Source: Paenibacillus luteus (lineage in GTDB: Bacteria > Bacillota > Bacilli > Paenibacillales > Paenibacillaceae). Taken from it: a stretch of DNA of 64,000 bases. The DNA is taken from positions 121,493-185,492 of the forward strand of contig NZ_SKCD01000005.1 of assembly GCF_006542765.1 (NCBI RefSeq), given 5' to 3'. The position numbers and the translations under genes are program-made. The notes under the pieces were generated by a model. It saw nothing but the letters and a program-made list of their open reading frames with translations, had not been told where the DNA came from and did not search any database. The stretch's first letter is position 1. Each line of letters starts with the position of its first letter. Positions 1-8,611 of the stretch are shown here, piece after piece.

Positions 1-295
1 GGTCGGAGAAAGTAGGCTCGCCGCCCGTAATGCTAATCGTTTCCAAATGTTCAACCTCATCCAGCCGGTCCAGCATCTGCTTAAGCGGCAGCTTGGCAGG
101 CTCTGAGATTACAAGCGTATCTCCTACGGCGCAATGCTCACAGCGCATATTGCAAAGGTTGGTGACTGTCATCTCAACACTTGTTAGACGATGTCTTCCA
201 TATTGCTGGAGCGACCGAATTGGATCCCACGGATCATTCGTCGGCGACAGCACAGAAAGCGGTCTTGTTGTTTGTTGCATATCGATTGTGTTCAT
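1..295 (-). CDS. Radical SAM protein, YfkAB-like (N-terminal part only)
   Basis: Only the first 98 codons lie in the window; the gene continues past position 1. The start is the ATG at 293-295, which opens MNTIDMQQTTRPLSVLSP. A CNMRCEHC segment gives the CxxxCxxC triad that binds the radical-SAM [4Fe-4S] cluster, and ITGGEPTFSD is the GGEP motif that contacts S-adenosylmethionine. The sequence around this core (NDPWDPI, LTSVEMTVTNLCNMRC) resembles the YfkA/YfkAB proteins of Bacillus, whose substrate is unknown. Family assignment as radical SAM is secure; the YfkAB label rests on the N-terminus alone. Confidence 0.8.
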   Translation of the reverse strand, partial: MNTIDMQQTTRPLSVLSPTNDPWDPIRSLQQYGRHRLTSVEMTVTNLCNMRCEHCAVGDTLVISEPAKLPLKQMLDRLDEVEHLETISITGGEPTFSD

Positions 296-394
296 TTTTC
301 TTCAGCACCTGACTTATGATCTGGAATGAATCATTCTGTTTTTATTGTAATCCTAGGCTGCAAAGGAAGCAAATAAAACGGTAAAAAAACAAGC

Positions 395-416
395 AAAAAG
401 GAGCCCTCGCGGCCCC
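395..416 (-). terminator. Rho-independent terminator downstream of the HD-GYP gene
   Basis: Read leftward, a GC-rich stem (GGGGCC pairing with GGCTCC, one G-U pair, loop of about five bases) is followed by five U residues (the A run at 395-399). It sits 16 bases after the stop codon of the HD-GYP gene. Confidence 0.7.
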
Positions 417-431
417 TAAGCGTCTAAACCT

Positions 432-1550
432 TTAAATACCTGCTGCTCTCTGCACTTCCGTCATGTCCTCGTTCACGCTGACGATCATCATGGTAAGCTG
501 TGTCGAGAGATCAACTTCGTATGGTGATTTCAGCTCTTCACCCGCTTCGTTATACAACACGCGAACGATTGGCCGATGCGGATAGGAATAATTCAGATCA
601 GAAACGATGCCAGACTCACCCGTTTGGAGCTTTACACTAATCCCAATTGGATAGATGGCCACCTTGTCTCGGAACAGCTGGAGCATTTGCTGTTCATAAA
701 GCGTTCCCGTCCCTGCGTAAAGCCGCTCGATTGCGTGATGGGGCAGCATAGGTGAGCTGTAGATTCGATTTGTCGTCATCGCGTCATACGAATCTACCAA
801 CCCGATCCATTTGGCATAGTCATGGATTTCGTCGCCCTTGATGCCGCGCGGATAACCGCTGCCATCAATCCGCTCATGATGCTGAAACGCACAGTGCGCT
901 ACCAGCAGAGGAAGATTAGGTTCATCCTTTAGCAGCTCATAGCCGATCTTAGCATGCTGCTTAATCGCATCGAACTCTTCCTTTGAGAGAGAACCCGGTT
1001 TCTTCAGCACGTCGATGGAAATCTGCGTCTTACCGATATCATGCAGCAGCGCTCCCATGCCAAGCGTAGTCAGCTCTTCTCTAGAGTAGCCGTTTGACAT
1101 GCCTAGCAATGTCGTATAGACACATACATTCAAGGAATGCTGGTACAAATAATGATCCACGGAGCTCATATCCATCAGCATGATCATCGCATCCTTGTGA
1201 CTCGACAAATCATCGATGATCATGTTCATCATCTGCTTAAATGGCTGTGCAATATATGGATAAGTAACGCCCTTCTTGCGCTTTGGGCGATCCATCATTT
1301 CTCGGAAGCTGGATCGGATTTCCTTGAGTGCGGTTTTCATTGTTTCTTCCCTAATAAGGGAAGGAGACACAATGTCATCTGTTCTCGGATCTGTTATATA
1401 AACATATTGAATTCCGCATTGCTCCAAGCGGAATAGGAGTCGTTCAGTCAGCTCTATGTTCTCGCCAAGAAGGACCAGACCCTCTTGCGAGAAAATTTTC
1501 TTGGCCAGCTTCATGCCGGGCCTGCATCTCGATAATGGCAGCAAACGCAT
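432..1550 (-). CDS. HD-GYP domain cyclic-di-GMP phosphodiesterase
   Basis: This 372-residue cytoplasmic protein has an N-terminal region of about 130 residues of unknown fold, then an HD-GYP domain. Visible motifs are H138 in QHSLNVC, the HDIGK metal site at 170-174, the HHE triad at 224-226 and DGSGYP around 229-234. These are the residues expected for a metal-dependent phosphodiesterase that linearises cyclic di-GMP. There is no membrane segment or receiver domain, so the input signal cannot be read. The start has a GAAGGA ribosome site nine bases upstream. It lies 144 bases after the YunD-like gene on the same strand and ends at a terminator. A second, related HD-GYP gene is at 5531. Activity is inferred from the motifs. 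Confidence 0.9.
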   Translation of the reverse strand: MRLLPLSRCRPGMKLAKKIFSQEGLVLLGENIELTERLLFRLEQCGIQYVYITDPRTDDIVSPSLIREETMKTALKEIRSSFREMMDRPKRKKGVTYPYIAQPFKQMMNMIIDDLSSHKDAMIMLMDMSSVDHYLYQHSLNVCVYTTLLGMSNGYSREELTTLGMGALLHDIGKTQISIDVLKKPGSLSKEEFDAIKQHAKIGYELLKDEPNLPLLVAHCAFQHHERIDGSGYPRGIKGDEIHDYAKWIGLVDSYDAMTTNRIYSSPMLPHHAIERLYAGTGTLYEQQMLQLFRDKVAIYPIGISVKLQTGESGIVSDLNYSYPHRPIVRVLYNEAGEELKSPYEVDLSTQLTMMIVSVNEDMTEVQRAAGI

Positions 1551-1694
1551 TTTCTCGATCCTTCCCCATAAAAAGATATGCTAACTATAACATCGGAAAA
1601 AGCCGTTCGTAATGTTAATGTACGGGAAAATTGCGAAAATCGCAACCATTTTATGCAAAATTTCGACATTTCATGTCGATTCCGACCATATTTC

Positions 1695-3146
1695 CTACGA
1701 AGTAGCGATGTCATGCCACCGGTGTCGATGACAATCTTGAAGGGCTCCTGCACTTTGCAACTGAACAGCGATCACGTCACGTACAAATTCAGGCAAATAA
1801 TACGTGAATTGAACTGCATTCGCTAATGACTCGTAACCTGCCTTGAAGCTGAACATATCGATCGTACCCACAGAATATAAACGTCCATCCGCTAAAGGAT
1901 CTCCGCTTACCTCAACCGATATCAGCTTGCTCAGCGGCGGTCGAGAGGAATCATAGGTGACAGTCATGCCGTCTATGGCGAGCGTACCGAGAACTTCTCC
2001 CCGGAAGCCATAACCTTTGATCGGCTTGTGAATAAATTCCGGCAGCAGCGCCTGCTCCAGCGCTTTCCTTATTTCGGAACCTGCTAAAGTCATCAGGCAA
2101 GGATTAATTGGCGATGGGCATAACGCATGCAATTCACCAGCCGTCACTTCGCCAAGGGCAAGGCCACCAAGCAGCTGCCCCGTATTGACAATGCTGATCT
2201 CGGCATCAGTCCAACGGCGTAGGCCTGCGGCTAACAAATTGGCAAGAGGAGATTCCTGATCGGCTCTAGTTGGCAGCGGCTTGTCGAGCGTTGCAATTAC
2301 TTTGCTAAGCCGCTGTTTCCCCGTTTCACGATATCGGCTAATAATAGCAGAAGCAGCTGGATTCTCCTCCAATGCTGCAGTCGGTATGCAGGCTGCCCGG
2401 AACAGAGGACGGGAAGTTAACGGATCAATGCCGATCTCCACACGTCCGATATATTCACCGAACTTGCCTGCTGCGCAAATCGTCGTATTGCCAATCAATA
2501 TCGGCTCCTCCAATAAATGATGGGTGTGTGCCCCGAGAATAAGATCAATGCCAGACAGCTTCTCGGCCATCAGACGGTCTGAAGTCAAACCCAGATGCGA
2601 CATGACCACAAGCACGTCAACATGTGAGCGCAGTTCCGCCACTTGCTCCATTACCGTTTCAATAGGATCTTTAGCCTGCCAACCAAGCAAGGAGTAAAAA
2701 TCCGTAAACGCCGCTGTCACGCCAATTATCCCGATACGCAGCCCATCTTTATCAATCACGGTATTCGGGAGCAGCCACTCGGGCAGCTCACCAGTCGCAG
2801 CATCTTGCATATTGGCACAAACAACCGCAAAATTCGCCCGGTTGACGTAAGCGTCCGCTATCGTTTGGAAGGAATAAGTTAAGCCTTCATTATTGCCCAG
2901 CGTAACCGCCTCATAGCCGGCATCATTCAACAATTCTACATTAACAATCCCATCGCTGCCTTCCGTTTCTACCCGCATCCGGTCCATATGATCCCCGCAG
3001 TCAACGGCAAGCACACGGTCACTGCCGTAGGTACGCCGCTCTTCTTTAATGAAAGAGGCTATTTGCGCGGCATGCTCCAGTCGGCTATGGATGTCGTTGC
3101 TGTGAAGGAGCACTACTCGTGTACGAAAGCTATCTGTCAAATCCAT
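1695..3146 (-). CDS. yunD: Metallophosphoesterase / 5'-nucleotidase family protein, YunD-like
   Basis: The 483-residue protein starts with a calcineurin-like phosphoesterase domain: LLHSNDIHSRLE (DxH metal motif), VDCGDHMDR, LGNNEGLTY, MSHLG and LGAHTHH are the successive metal-binding and catalytic motifs. A 5'-nucleotidase C-terminal domain follows (NLLAAGLRRWTDAEISIVNTG). Length and motif order match B. subtilis YunD, annotated as a 2',3'-cyclic nucleotide phosphodiesterase/5'-nucleotidase-like protein. No signal peptide is visible, so it is probably cytoplasmic, unlike the secreted members of the family. The ATG is preceded by GGAGGC at close spacing. It is in line with moaA upstream and the HD-GYP gene downstream. 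The natural substrate is not known from sequence. Confidence 0.85.
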   Translation of the reverse strand: MDLTDSFRTRVVLLHSNDIHSRLEHAAQIASFIKEERRTYGSDRVLAVDCGDHMDRMRVETEGSDGIVNVELLNDAGYEAVTLGNNEGLTYSFQTIADAYVNRANFAVVCANMQDAATGELPEWLLPNTVIDKDGLRIGIIGVTAAFTDFYSLLGWQAKDPIETVMEQVAELRSHVDVLVVMSHLGLTSDRLMAEKLSGIDLILGAHTHHLLEEPILIGNTTICAAGKFGEYIGRVEIGIDPLTSRPLFRAACIPTAALEENPAASAIISRYRETGKQRLSKVIATLDKPLPTRADQESPLANLLAAGLRRWTDAEISIVNTGQLLGGLALGEVTAGELHALCPSPINPCLMTLAGSEIRKALEQALLPEFIHKPIKGYGFRGEVLGTLAIDGMTVTYDSSRPPLSKLISVEVSGDPLADGRLYSVGTIDMFSFKAGYESLANAVQFTYYLPEFVRDVIAVQLQSAGALQDCHRHRWHDIATS

Positions 3147-3188
3147 GCACGCCTCCTTCTGGCTCTATTGCGAGCGCTGCAAAACATT

Positions 3189-3326
3189 TTACTTTTTCAT
3201 ACGTAAATCTTGGGCAGAAAATGTATGCTTAAAGCCATAGGTGGCCTCTGCCTGCTGCTGTGATCCTTGATGATCAAATGAGAAGGCGTTATCCCGGCCT
3301 CTCCTCGGCCCGCCTGCAGCAGCCAC
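3189..3326 (-). CDS. Possible 45-residue ORF overlapping the small ORF after moaA
   Basis: A GTG codon at 3326 opens a frame of 45 codons ending in TAA at 3189. Its second half (NAFSFDHQGSQQQAEATYGF, then KHTFSAQDLRMKK) looks more like real protein than the overlapping end of the 71-residue frame on the same strand. No good ribosome site precedes the GTG. It may instead be the displaced 3' half of the neighbouring ORF after a frameshift. No family is recognised. Confidence 0.3.
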   Translation of the reverse strand: MAAAGGPRRGRDNAFSFDHQGSQQQAEATYGFKHTFSAQDLRMKK

Positions 3327-3412
3327 TCAGAATACCAGCTATGCCGATCAAACGCCTCACCTTCCGCCTCAGGCACTCCAAGCTCAAAATGGTCGATTTT
3401 AAAGTCTGGCAT
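3197..3412 (-). CDS. Small hypothetical protein between moaA and the yunD-like gene
   Basis: This 71-codon frame begins nine bases after the moaA stop, with a GGGGG run about 13 bases upstream of its ATG, so it could be translationally coupled to moaA. The first 38 residues (MPDFKIDHFELGVPEAEGEA and on to LLQAGRG) are compositionally protein-like and acidic. The remainder (RQRPPMALSIHFLPKIYV) is less convincing, and an overlapping frame becomes protein-like at that point. It could be a real small gene, or the 5' part of a frameshifted one. No family is recognised. Confidence 0.4.
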   Translation of the reverse strand: MPDFKIDHFELGVPEAEGEAFDRHSWYSEWLLQAGRGEAGITPSHLIIKDHSSRQRPPMALSIHFLPKIYV

Positions 3413-3420
3413 GATTCTCG

Positions 3421-4422
3421 TCAGCCCCCTATTTGTGACATGCGCCGTTCTGTGGGCACATGACTTTGTGCTCCATCCGCTAGTTTAGCCGCCATTTCAT
3501 GGTTTTCCGGTTTAATGTCCATTGCTCTTAGAAGCAGGCGCTGCATTTCATCTGGTTTACCGAAGGCTTCCTTCACATCGAGTTCATCGACCCAATAAAG
3601 ACAAGGTTTTATTGAACCGTCTGCGGTTAGGCGCAGACGGTTGCAGTTGCTGCAAAAATGGTCGCTAATGGGATGAATTAAGCCAAATGAGCCGCGTGCC
3701 CCCTTCATCTGCCAATCGTCAGACGGTCCGTTTCCATGTACATTTGTTCTTCGGCTAATCTCATAGCCCTCTTGCGCAGCTACTTCTAATACACGATTGA
3801 GTGACAAATAGTGTTTTTTCCAGTTTTCGTCGGCGTGGCCAATCGGCATATATTCTATAAATCTGACATGCATAGGCTGTTCATAGGCAAGCCTAAGAAA
3901 AGCAGCGATTTCATCCTCATTGACTTCCTTCAAAAGCACGCAGTTGAGCTTAATTGGATTAAAGCCTACAGCAGCAGCAGCTTCGATGCCCTCCATCACT
4001 CTCTTCAGTTCGCCTCGCCTTGCAATAAAACGAAATCTAGATGAATCCAGTGTGTCCAGGCTAATATTAACTCGGTTCAAGCCTGCTGCACGAAGCGCTT
4101 CGGCTTGCTTCGCCAAAAAGATTCCGTTAGTGGTTAATGCTATATCTCGAATGCCGGAAATGGCCGACAATCTGCTAATTAAACCGTCCAATCCTGGACG
4201 AATCAAGGGTTCTCCGCCTGTAATGCGCAGCTTGGTAATGCCAAGAGCCGCGCCCGCCTCTACAACCTCTACGATTTGGTCGTAAGATAGCAAGTTTTCG
4301 GATTCCGTGAATTCCATTCCTTCCTCAGGCATGCAATATAAACATCGCAAATTACAGCGATCAGTTACTGAAATGCGTAAATAATCGTGTACCCGTCCAA
4401 AACGATCCGTCAATGTCGGCAT
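3421..4422 (-). CDS. moaA: GTP 3',8-cyclase MoaA
   Basis: MoaA is a radical-SAM enzyme that, with MoaC, turns GTP into cyclic pyranopterin monophosphate, the first step of molybdenum cofactor synthesis. The 333-residue protein has the N-terminal cluster triad C23, C27, C30 (CNLRCLYC), the ITGGEPL motif near 67-73, and the second cluster ligands C257, C260 and C274 (CSNCNRLRLTADGSIKPC). It ends in GG, as expected for a MoaA tail needed for activity. I chose the ATG at 4422 because AAGGGAG lies eight bases upstream; a GTG three codons earlier overlaps that site. The gene diverges from the MoaD-MoaE fusion across about 100 bases. moaC, mogA and moeA are not in this window. Confidence 0.95.
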   Translation of the reverse strand: MPTLTDRFGRVHDYLRISVTDRCNLRCLYCMPEEGMEFTESENLLSYDQIVEVVEAGAALGITKLRITGGEPLIRPGLDGLISRLSAISGIRDIALTTNGIFLAKQAEALRAAGLNRVNISLDTLDSSRFRFIARRGELKRVMEGIEAAAAVGFNPIKLNCVLLKEVNEDEIAAFLRLAYEQPMHVRFIEYMPIGHADENWKKHYLSLNRVLEVAAQEGYEISRRTNVHGNGPSDDWQMKGARGSFGLIHPISDHFCSNCNRLRLTADGSIKPCLYWVDELDVKEAFGKPDEMQRLLLRAMDIKPENHEMAAKLADGAQSHVPTERRMSQIGG

Positions 4423-4524
4423 GAATCCCACTCCCTTTCTGTCTACGTATCAGCATAACATTTTTTCTTCAATTATGATATTCTAGAAGCAGCTTTAAAC
4501 CTATACGATGAGAGGTATTCTACC

Positions 4525-5259
4525 GTGACATATCAATGGACTATCCAATTATTTGCAGGCTTGCCTGAGCGGCTAGGCACAGAGATCATTAGCTTGGAAA
4601 GCGTAGAAGGGCAGATGAAAGCAGATGATTTGAAGACAGCTATCTCCGCCTTATATCCCGAACATCAAGCGATCATCCATGTTTCATTTATCGCGTGCAA
4701 TCACGCCTACGCTGCCGAAGATGCACTTCTTCACGCCTCAGACGAGCTTGCCCTCCTGCCTCCCGTTTCAGGGGGCGAGGAACATCCGTTGCCTGCTATG
4801 GAGCAAGCAGAACGCTATGTAATAACGCCGGATGCGATCAGCTCCGATGCGGTTCTTGCCAAAGTGATCGTTCCTGAACATGGCGCTGCCATCGCTTTTG
4901 TCGGAACGACCCGTGAGTGGACGCAAGGACAGCGTACAGTTAGGCTCGAGTATGAAGCCTATGAGCCAATGGCGATCGCAACTATGAAGCAAATTGGCGA
5001 TGAGATTGCGGAGCGATGGCAGGGTGCTTTATGTGCAATTAGCCATCGTATAGGCGTCGTTGGCCTAGCCGAGACGAGCGTTGTCATCGCTGTGTCTTCC
5101 CCCCATCGGAACAGCTGTTATGAGGCTAGCAGATACGCAATTGAACGTTTAAAACAAGTGGTGCCTATATGGAAAAAAGAGATTTGGGAAGACGGATCCG
5201 AATGGAAGGGCCATCAGCTTGGACCTTGGAATCCCACCCATGAGTTAACCGATTTTTAA
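4525..5259 (+). CDS. MoaD-MoaE fusion: molybdopterin synthase, both subunits
   Basis: Molybdopterin synthase inserts two sulfurs into cyclic pyranopterin monophosphate. Its small subunit MoaD normally carries the sulfur on a free C-terminal Gly-Gly. This 244-residue chain begins with a MoaD-like ubiquitin fold (QLFAGLPERLG to LALLPPVSGG, Gly-Gly at 83-84) and continues, after a short linker, into a complete MoaE domain from about 95 (FVGTTREW, EYEAYEPMA, HRIGVVGLAE, SPHRNSCYEA, VPIWKKE with the lysines of the active site). The Gly-Gly is therefore internal, and cleavage after it would be needed to form a thiocarboxylate. Fused MoaX proteins of mycobacteria are a known parallel. The start is GTG with AGAGG nine bases upstream. 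Confidence 0.88.
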   Translation: MTYQWTIQLFAGLPERLGTEIISLESVEGQMKADDLKTAISALYPEHQAIIHVSFIACNHAYAAEDALLHASDELALLPPVSGGEEHPLPAMEQAERYVITPDAISSDAVLAKVIVPEHGAAIAFVGTTREWTQGQRTVRLEYEAYEPMAIATMKQIGDEIAERWQGALCAISHRIGVVGLAETSVVIAVSSPHRNSCYEASRYAIERLKQVVPIWKKEIWEDGSEWKGHQLGPWNPTHELTDF

Positions 5260-5281
5260 AAGCTTTTTATTCCTTAACCGC

Positions 5282-5330
5282 TATAATTGAAGGGTGATTT
5301 TGCTTGACGTCAAATCACCCTTCAATTATA
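5282..5330. terminator. Perfect 19-bp inverted repeat after the moaD-moaE fusion
   Basis: Arms of 19 bases at 5282-5300 and 5312-5330 are exact reverse complements around an 11-base loop. The position, 22 bases after the fusion gene's stop, suggests transcription termination or mRNA-end protection. No proper U run follows on either strand, so terminator function is inferred. Confidence 0.55.
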
Positions 5331-5530
5331 TTCCTGCAACCTTCTTCTATGGTCCTATTGAAATACGCTCCCTTTTTCGTAGATTAACAAGTTCAAATGA
5401 AAAACAAGATCTATTACCGCTGAAATATTAGGTATTTAGTCGCTATTCCAATACCCTCATATTGCCAATCTGAGCATTCATTGTTACTATTGTAGGTACA
5501 TTAGTTATCACAATACATTGAGGTGTCTTG

Positions 5531-6586
5531 ATGAGGGTCCATGTTACAGAATTACAAAATGGAGACCAGTTAAGCAATGATACGTTTAACAATTATGGGC
5601 TTCATGTACTCTCCAAAGGAACGATCCTTTTTAGTCATGAGATATCAAGATTATTTCAACACCAAATTGAATATGTCGACATCGATGAGAGAAGTGCCGC
5701 TGAAGCTGAGAAGCGCACGCTGGAATCCACGATCAACCCAAAGTGGCTCCCGACCGTACAACCCATTTACGAAAACGCTGTCAAATGCTTCGAGAGTTTA
5801 TTTTCCAAAGCGTCTGATCAAGGGATCATCGATGATTCTGAAGTTTCCTCCATGCTTCAGCCCTTATTAAACAATCTCCAGTTGGAACGCGATGTCGTTT
5901 CTATGCTGCTGCTGCTCAATACGAAGGATGATTATACCTACCAGCATTCCGTACAGGTAGGCATGCTGTCCTATTATCTAGCCACCTGGGTCGGGTATTC
6001 AGATGAAGATTCTGCCCAAATCGGCAAGGCTGGCTTTCTTCATGATATCGGCAAATGCCGGATTAAAGACGATATCTTGAATAAGCCGGGCAGGCTAAGC
6101 AATGAAGAGTACGAAGAGGTTAAGAAGCATACGATTTATGGCCATGAAATTATTAACAAGTCATTTGATGAGCCTTTTGTCGCCATTGGCGCGCTTCAGC
6201 ATCATGAACGAAATGACGGGACAGGCTATCCCCATGGCATAACGGGAGATAAAATCCATCCCGTAGCCAAAATTATTGCCGTGGTCGATATTTACAGCGC
6301 CATGATTTCACAGCGTGTCTATCAAGAGAAAAGAGATTTGTTATTTGTGCTTAAGGAACTGTATCGTCTCAGCTTTAAAGAGCTGGACCCCTACACCGCA
6401 CATACCTTTATCAAGCATATGATGCCTAATTTTATCGGCAAAAAAATCGACCTCGTCAGCGGCGAAAGCGGCATGATTATCATGACACATCCTACTGAAT
6501 TTTTCCGTCCTCTTATCCAAATCGATGATCAGTTTATTGACATGTCGATCGAACGCGATTATGAAATTCAGCACGTTTACATTTAA
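5531..6586 (+). CDS. HD-GYP domain cyclic-di-GMP phosphodiesterase (second copy)
   Basis: A 351-residue cytoplasmic protein related in layout to the HD-GYP protein at 432-1550: an N-terminal region of about 130 residues, then the HD-GYP domain with QHSVQVG, HDIGK at 171-175, QHHERNDGTGYPHG around 223-236 and a C-terminal tail. The catalytic residues are intact, so hydrolysis of cyclic di-GMP is the likely activity. The ATG at 5531 is preferred over a TTG one codon earlier because GAGGTG ends five bases before it. It stands alone, with about 270 bases of non-coding sequence upstream and a leftward terminator of the next gene downstream. The two HD-GYP proteins probably respond to different inputs, but no sensory domain is recognisable. 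Confidence 0.9.
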   Translation: MRVHVTELQNGDQLSNDTFNNYGLHVLSKGTILFSHEISRLFQHQIEYVDIDERSAAEAEKRTLESTINPKWLPTVQPIYENAVKCFESLFSKASDQGIIDDSEVSSMLQPLLNNLQLERDVVSMLLLLNTKDDYTYQHSVQVGMLSYYLATWVGYSDEDSAQIGKAGFLHDIGKCRIKDDILNKPGRLSNEEYEEVKKHTIYGHEIINKSFDEPFVAIGALQHHERNDGTGYPHGITGDKIHPVAKIIAVVDIYSAMISQRVYQEKRDLLFVLKELYRLSFKELDPYTAHTFIKHMMPNFIGKKIDLVSGESGMIIMTHPTEFFRPLIQIDDQFIDMSIERDYEIQHVYI

Positions 6587-6741
6587 AAGCAGACCTAATC
6601 CTTCACGTCGATCTTGAATCGCTGTGGAGGATTTTTTTCTTGTTGCGCACTGCCTGCATTTAGTTTGAATGGGCCGAGAACAAACGAATCATTTCGTTAA
6701 GAGCCTCTCTAACCCAGCTTTATAAGATTGAACTTCCTAAG

Positions 6742-6780
6742 AACAAAAAGAAAAAGAGCGGGGACACTCCCCCGCACTCT
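6742..6780 (-). terminator. Terminator of the PhyH-family gene
   Basis: Read leftward, a stem built from AGAGTGCGGGGG and CCCCGCTCT is followed by TTTTTCTTTTTG. It lies about 50 bases downstream of the dioxygenase stop codon. Confidence 0.8.
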
Positions 6781-6827
6781 TCCATCGCATGCTTCTATGC
6801 TTTTATGATTCTTCCTTGGGCGTACGC

Positions 6828-7604
6828 TTATTCCTCAATCTTATATTTCGGGCTGGCATTGTCGAAGTTCGGGTTCTCCCCGCAAACCATCAAGCCCTGA
6901 CCCCAGTTGATATGTGTGTTTTCCGTTGGGAAATCCGTAGCGCTGCGGTATTGGAACAGCACATTGCGACGTGTCCGATCACTGAGATTCGCTGGTGATC
7001 CGTGAATCGTCAAATAGTTGAAGAATAGAACATCTCCGGCTTCTGCTGGGCAAGGCGTACCCATCGAGATCGGATATTCCTTGGCATTCAGGTAATGCTT
7101 GCCGATATGAGGAATCTCACCTTGCTTATGCGAACCCGGAATCACATGCAGACAGCCGTTCTCTACATTGGCATCATCCAGATGAACGCTGGCGGCCAGC
7201 ATGGTATGCTGCTCGTGCGGGAAGTAGGGATGATCCTGATGCATCGGAAAGGCGGCTCCATTCTCCGGCGGTTTAACCAGCATCTTGGAATGATGCAATT
7301 GAACGTTGGGACCAATGATTTGCGATAGAACGGCTGTCATATTGGCATGGACGATTGCCCGCATGAAAGATGCATCATGATACTGCACATCGTGAAAACC
7401 TTTAAGCACAAGCTTCTTCAGCTCCTCCTTCGGCATAAAATCTCCCTGCCACGCGTGGTTCGTATCCTTCTGAACCTGCGCCGCACGGTCGATGATCTTT
7501 CCAACTGCCGACCTCATTTCCTCAACTTCCGTTTGATTAAACACGCCTTTTACCAGCAAATAACCCTGTTCGTTGTAAAAATCGACATCCTGTGCTTTAA
7601 TCAT
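6828..7604 (-). CDS. Phytanoyl-CoA dioxygenase (PhyH) family Fe(II)/2-oxoglutarate oxygenase
   Basis: The family couples oxidation of a small substrate to decarboxylation of 2-oxoglutarate at a non-haem iron. The 258-residue protein shows the iron-binding facial triad: H122 and D124 (MHQDHPYF) and H201 (LTIHGSPANLS), with R213 placed to bind 2-oxoglutarate. A CLHVIPGSHKQG segment is typical of PhyH proteins. I set the start at the ATG at 7604, six bases from a GGAGGT, rather than at earlier in-frame codons. The gene diverges from an AraC-type regulator 128 bases away, a pairing that suggests the oxygenase is its target. The substrate cannot be told from the sequence; PhyH enzymes act on lipids, ectoine, sugars and antibiotics. 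Confidence 0.87.
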   Translation of the reverse strand: MIKAQDVDFYNEQGYLLVKGVFNQTEVEEMRSAVGKIIDRAAQVQKDTNHAWQGDFMPKEELKKLVLKGFHDVQYHDASFMRAIVHANMTAVLSQIIGPNVQLHHSKMLVKPPENGAAFPMHQDHPYFPHEQHTMLAASVHLDDANVENGCLHVIPGSHKQGEIPHIGKHYLNAKEYPISMGTPCPAEAGDVLFFNYLTIHGSPANLSDRTRRNVLFQYRSATDFPTENTHINWGQGLMVCGENPNFDNASPKYKIEE

Positions 7605-7732
7605 GATAGTACCTCCATTTGTTTTAGTTTCGCTAACCTTATGTATATTATGACTTGTAGACGTGTTCATATCTTTAGCTGATAGAGCCAACCTTTTGTC
7701 TTTTTACGCCATCATCATAAGGAGGATGTATC

Positions 7733-8611
7733 TTGTACCACTGGATTGAGAGCGAAGCCAGGCTGAATAGGCAAGCCGCTCGAATTACATCTGCAGATGC
7801 CGCATTCACGGTTCATTATTGGGGGCTGAATCCCCGGCATTTCAGCAATTCGCTGCACAAGCATTCTTTTTTCGAAATTTGTTACGTCCTAACTGGTGAG
7901 GGCACTTATCTTGATGACGGTGTACTTTATCCGTTAAGCAAAGGAAGCCTGTTCTGTTCGCGGCCGGATATTACGCACCAGATTCAGTCCGTTGACGGCA
8001 TGCAGCTGATTTACGTGGCCTTCGAGCTTGATGAAAGCAAATGCTCAGATGAGGTGCGCTTAGCCTTCCAGCTGCTAGCCGAAACGACTGACGTATGCAA
8101 GCAGGATGGCGACGATCTATCTTCTGCGCTGCTCTGGCGCTCTCTGCTAATACGGTCGGATGACCAGCCGGCCATACCGGAATCCTCTCTGCCTGATTTG
8201 GCCCGTGCACTTCTTTTTTCATTTGTATCCTTATTTGGGCTGAGAAAGGCCGCCGAGCGACCATCGGTTTATCGCAGCTCAACGTTGATTCTCAAGCAGG
8301 CTAAGCTCTATATCCGCGACAATTTGTCCGATGACGATCTTTCCCTTGGCAAGGTTGCCTCCCATATGAATGTATCCTCGCGGCACTTATCCCGGATTTT
8401 TTCTGCGCATATATATGAATCCTACTCGCAATATGTCCGCATGCAGCGGATACGACAGGCCGCTCACCTGCTTCGCCATTCCGAGCTATCTATAAAAGCG
8501 GTTGCGGAGGAGACCGGATTTGGATCGGTACACTATTTTACTCGGACCTTCCGGGCGCTGATGAACACTACGCCAGCAAGATTCCGTGAAGAAGCGACTG
8601 CTGGCCATTAA
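7733..8611 (+). CDS. AraC-family transcriptional regulator
   Basis: A 292-residue one-component regulator. Residues 30-85 form a cupin-like ligand-sensing domain (LHKHSFFEICYVLTGEGTYL, GSLFCSRPDITHQI). The C-terminal 100 residues hold the two helix-turn-helix motifs of the AraC family (LSLGKVASHMNVSSRHLSRI and SIKAVAEETGFGSVHYFTRT, then the TPARFR end). The start is a TTG at 7733 with AAGGAGG seven bases upstream; the ATG just before it is in another frame and stops after six codons. It shares a 128-base divergent promoter region with the PhyH-family oxygenase and probably controls it in response to that enzyme's substrate. A role in the glycan locus beyond 9187 is possible but unsupported. 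Confidence 0.88.
   Translation: MYHWIESEARLNRQAARITSADAAFTVHYWGLNPRHFSNSLHKHSFFEICYVLTGEGTYLDDGVLYPLSKGSLFCSRPDITHQIQSVDGMQLIYVAFELDESKCSDEVRLAFQLLAETTDVCKQDGDDLSSALLWRSLLIRSDDQPAIPESSLPDLARALLFSFVSLFGLRKAAERPSVYRSSTLILKQAKLYIRDNLSDDDLSLGKVASHMNVSSRHLSRIFSAHIYESYSQYVRMQRIRQAAHLLRHSELSIKAVAEETGFGSVHYFTRTFRALMNTTPARFREEATAGH

Noticed and set aside
4423..4524. Molybdenum-cofactor riboswitch between moaA and the moaD-moaE fusion
   Set aside because: Only about 100 bases are shared by two divergent promoters, and no conserved aptamer elements were seen.
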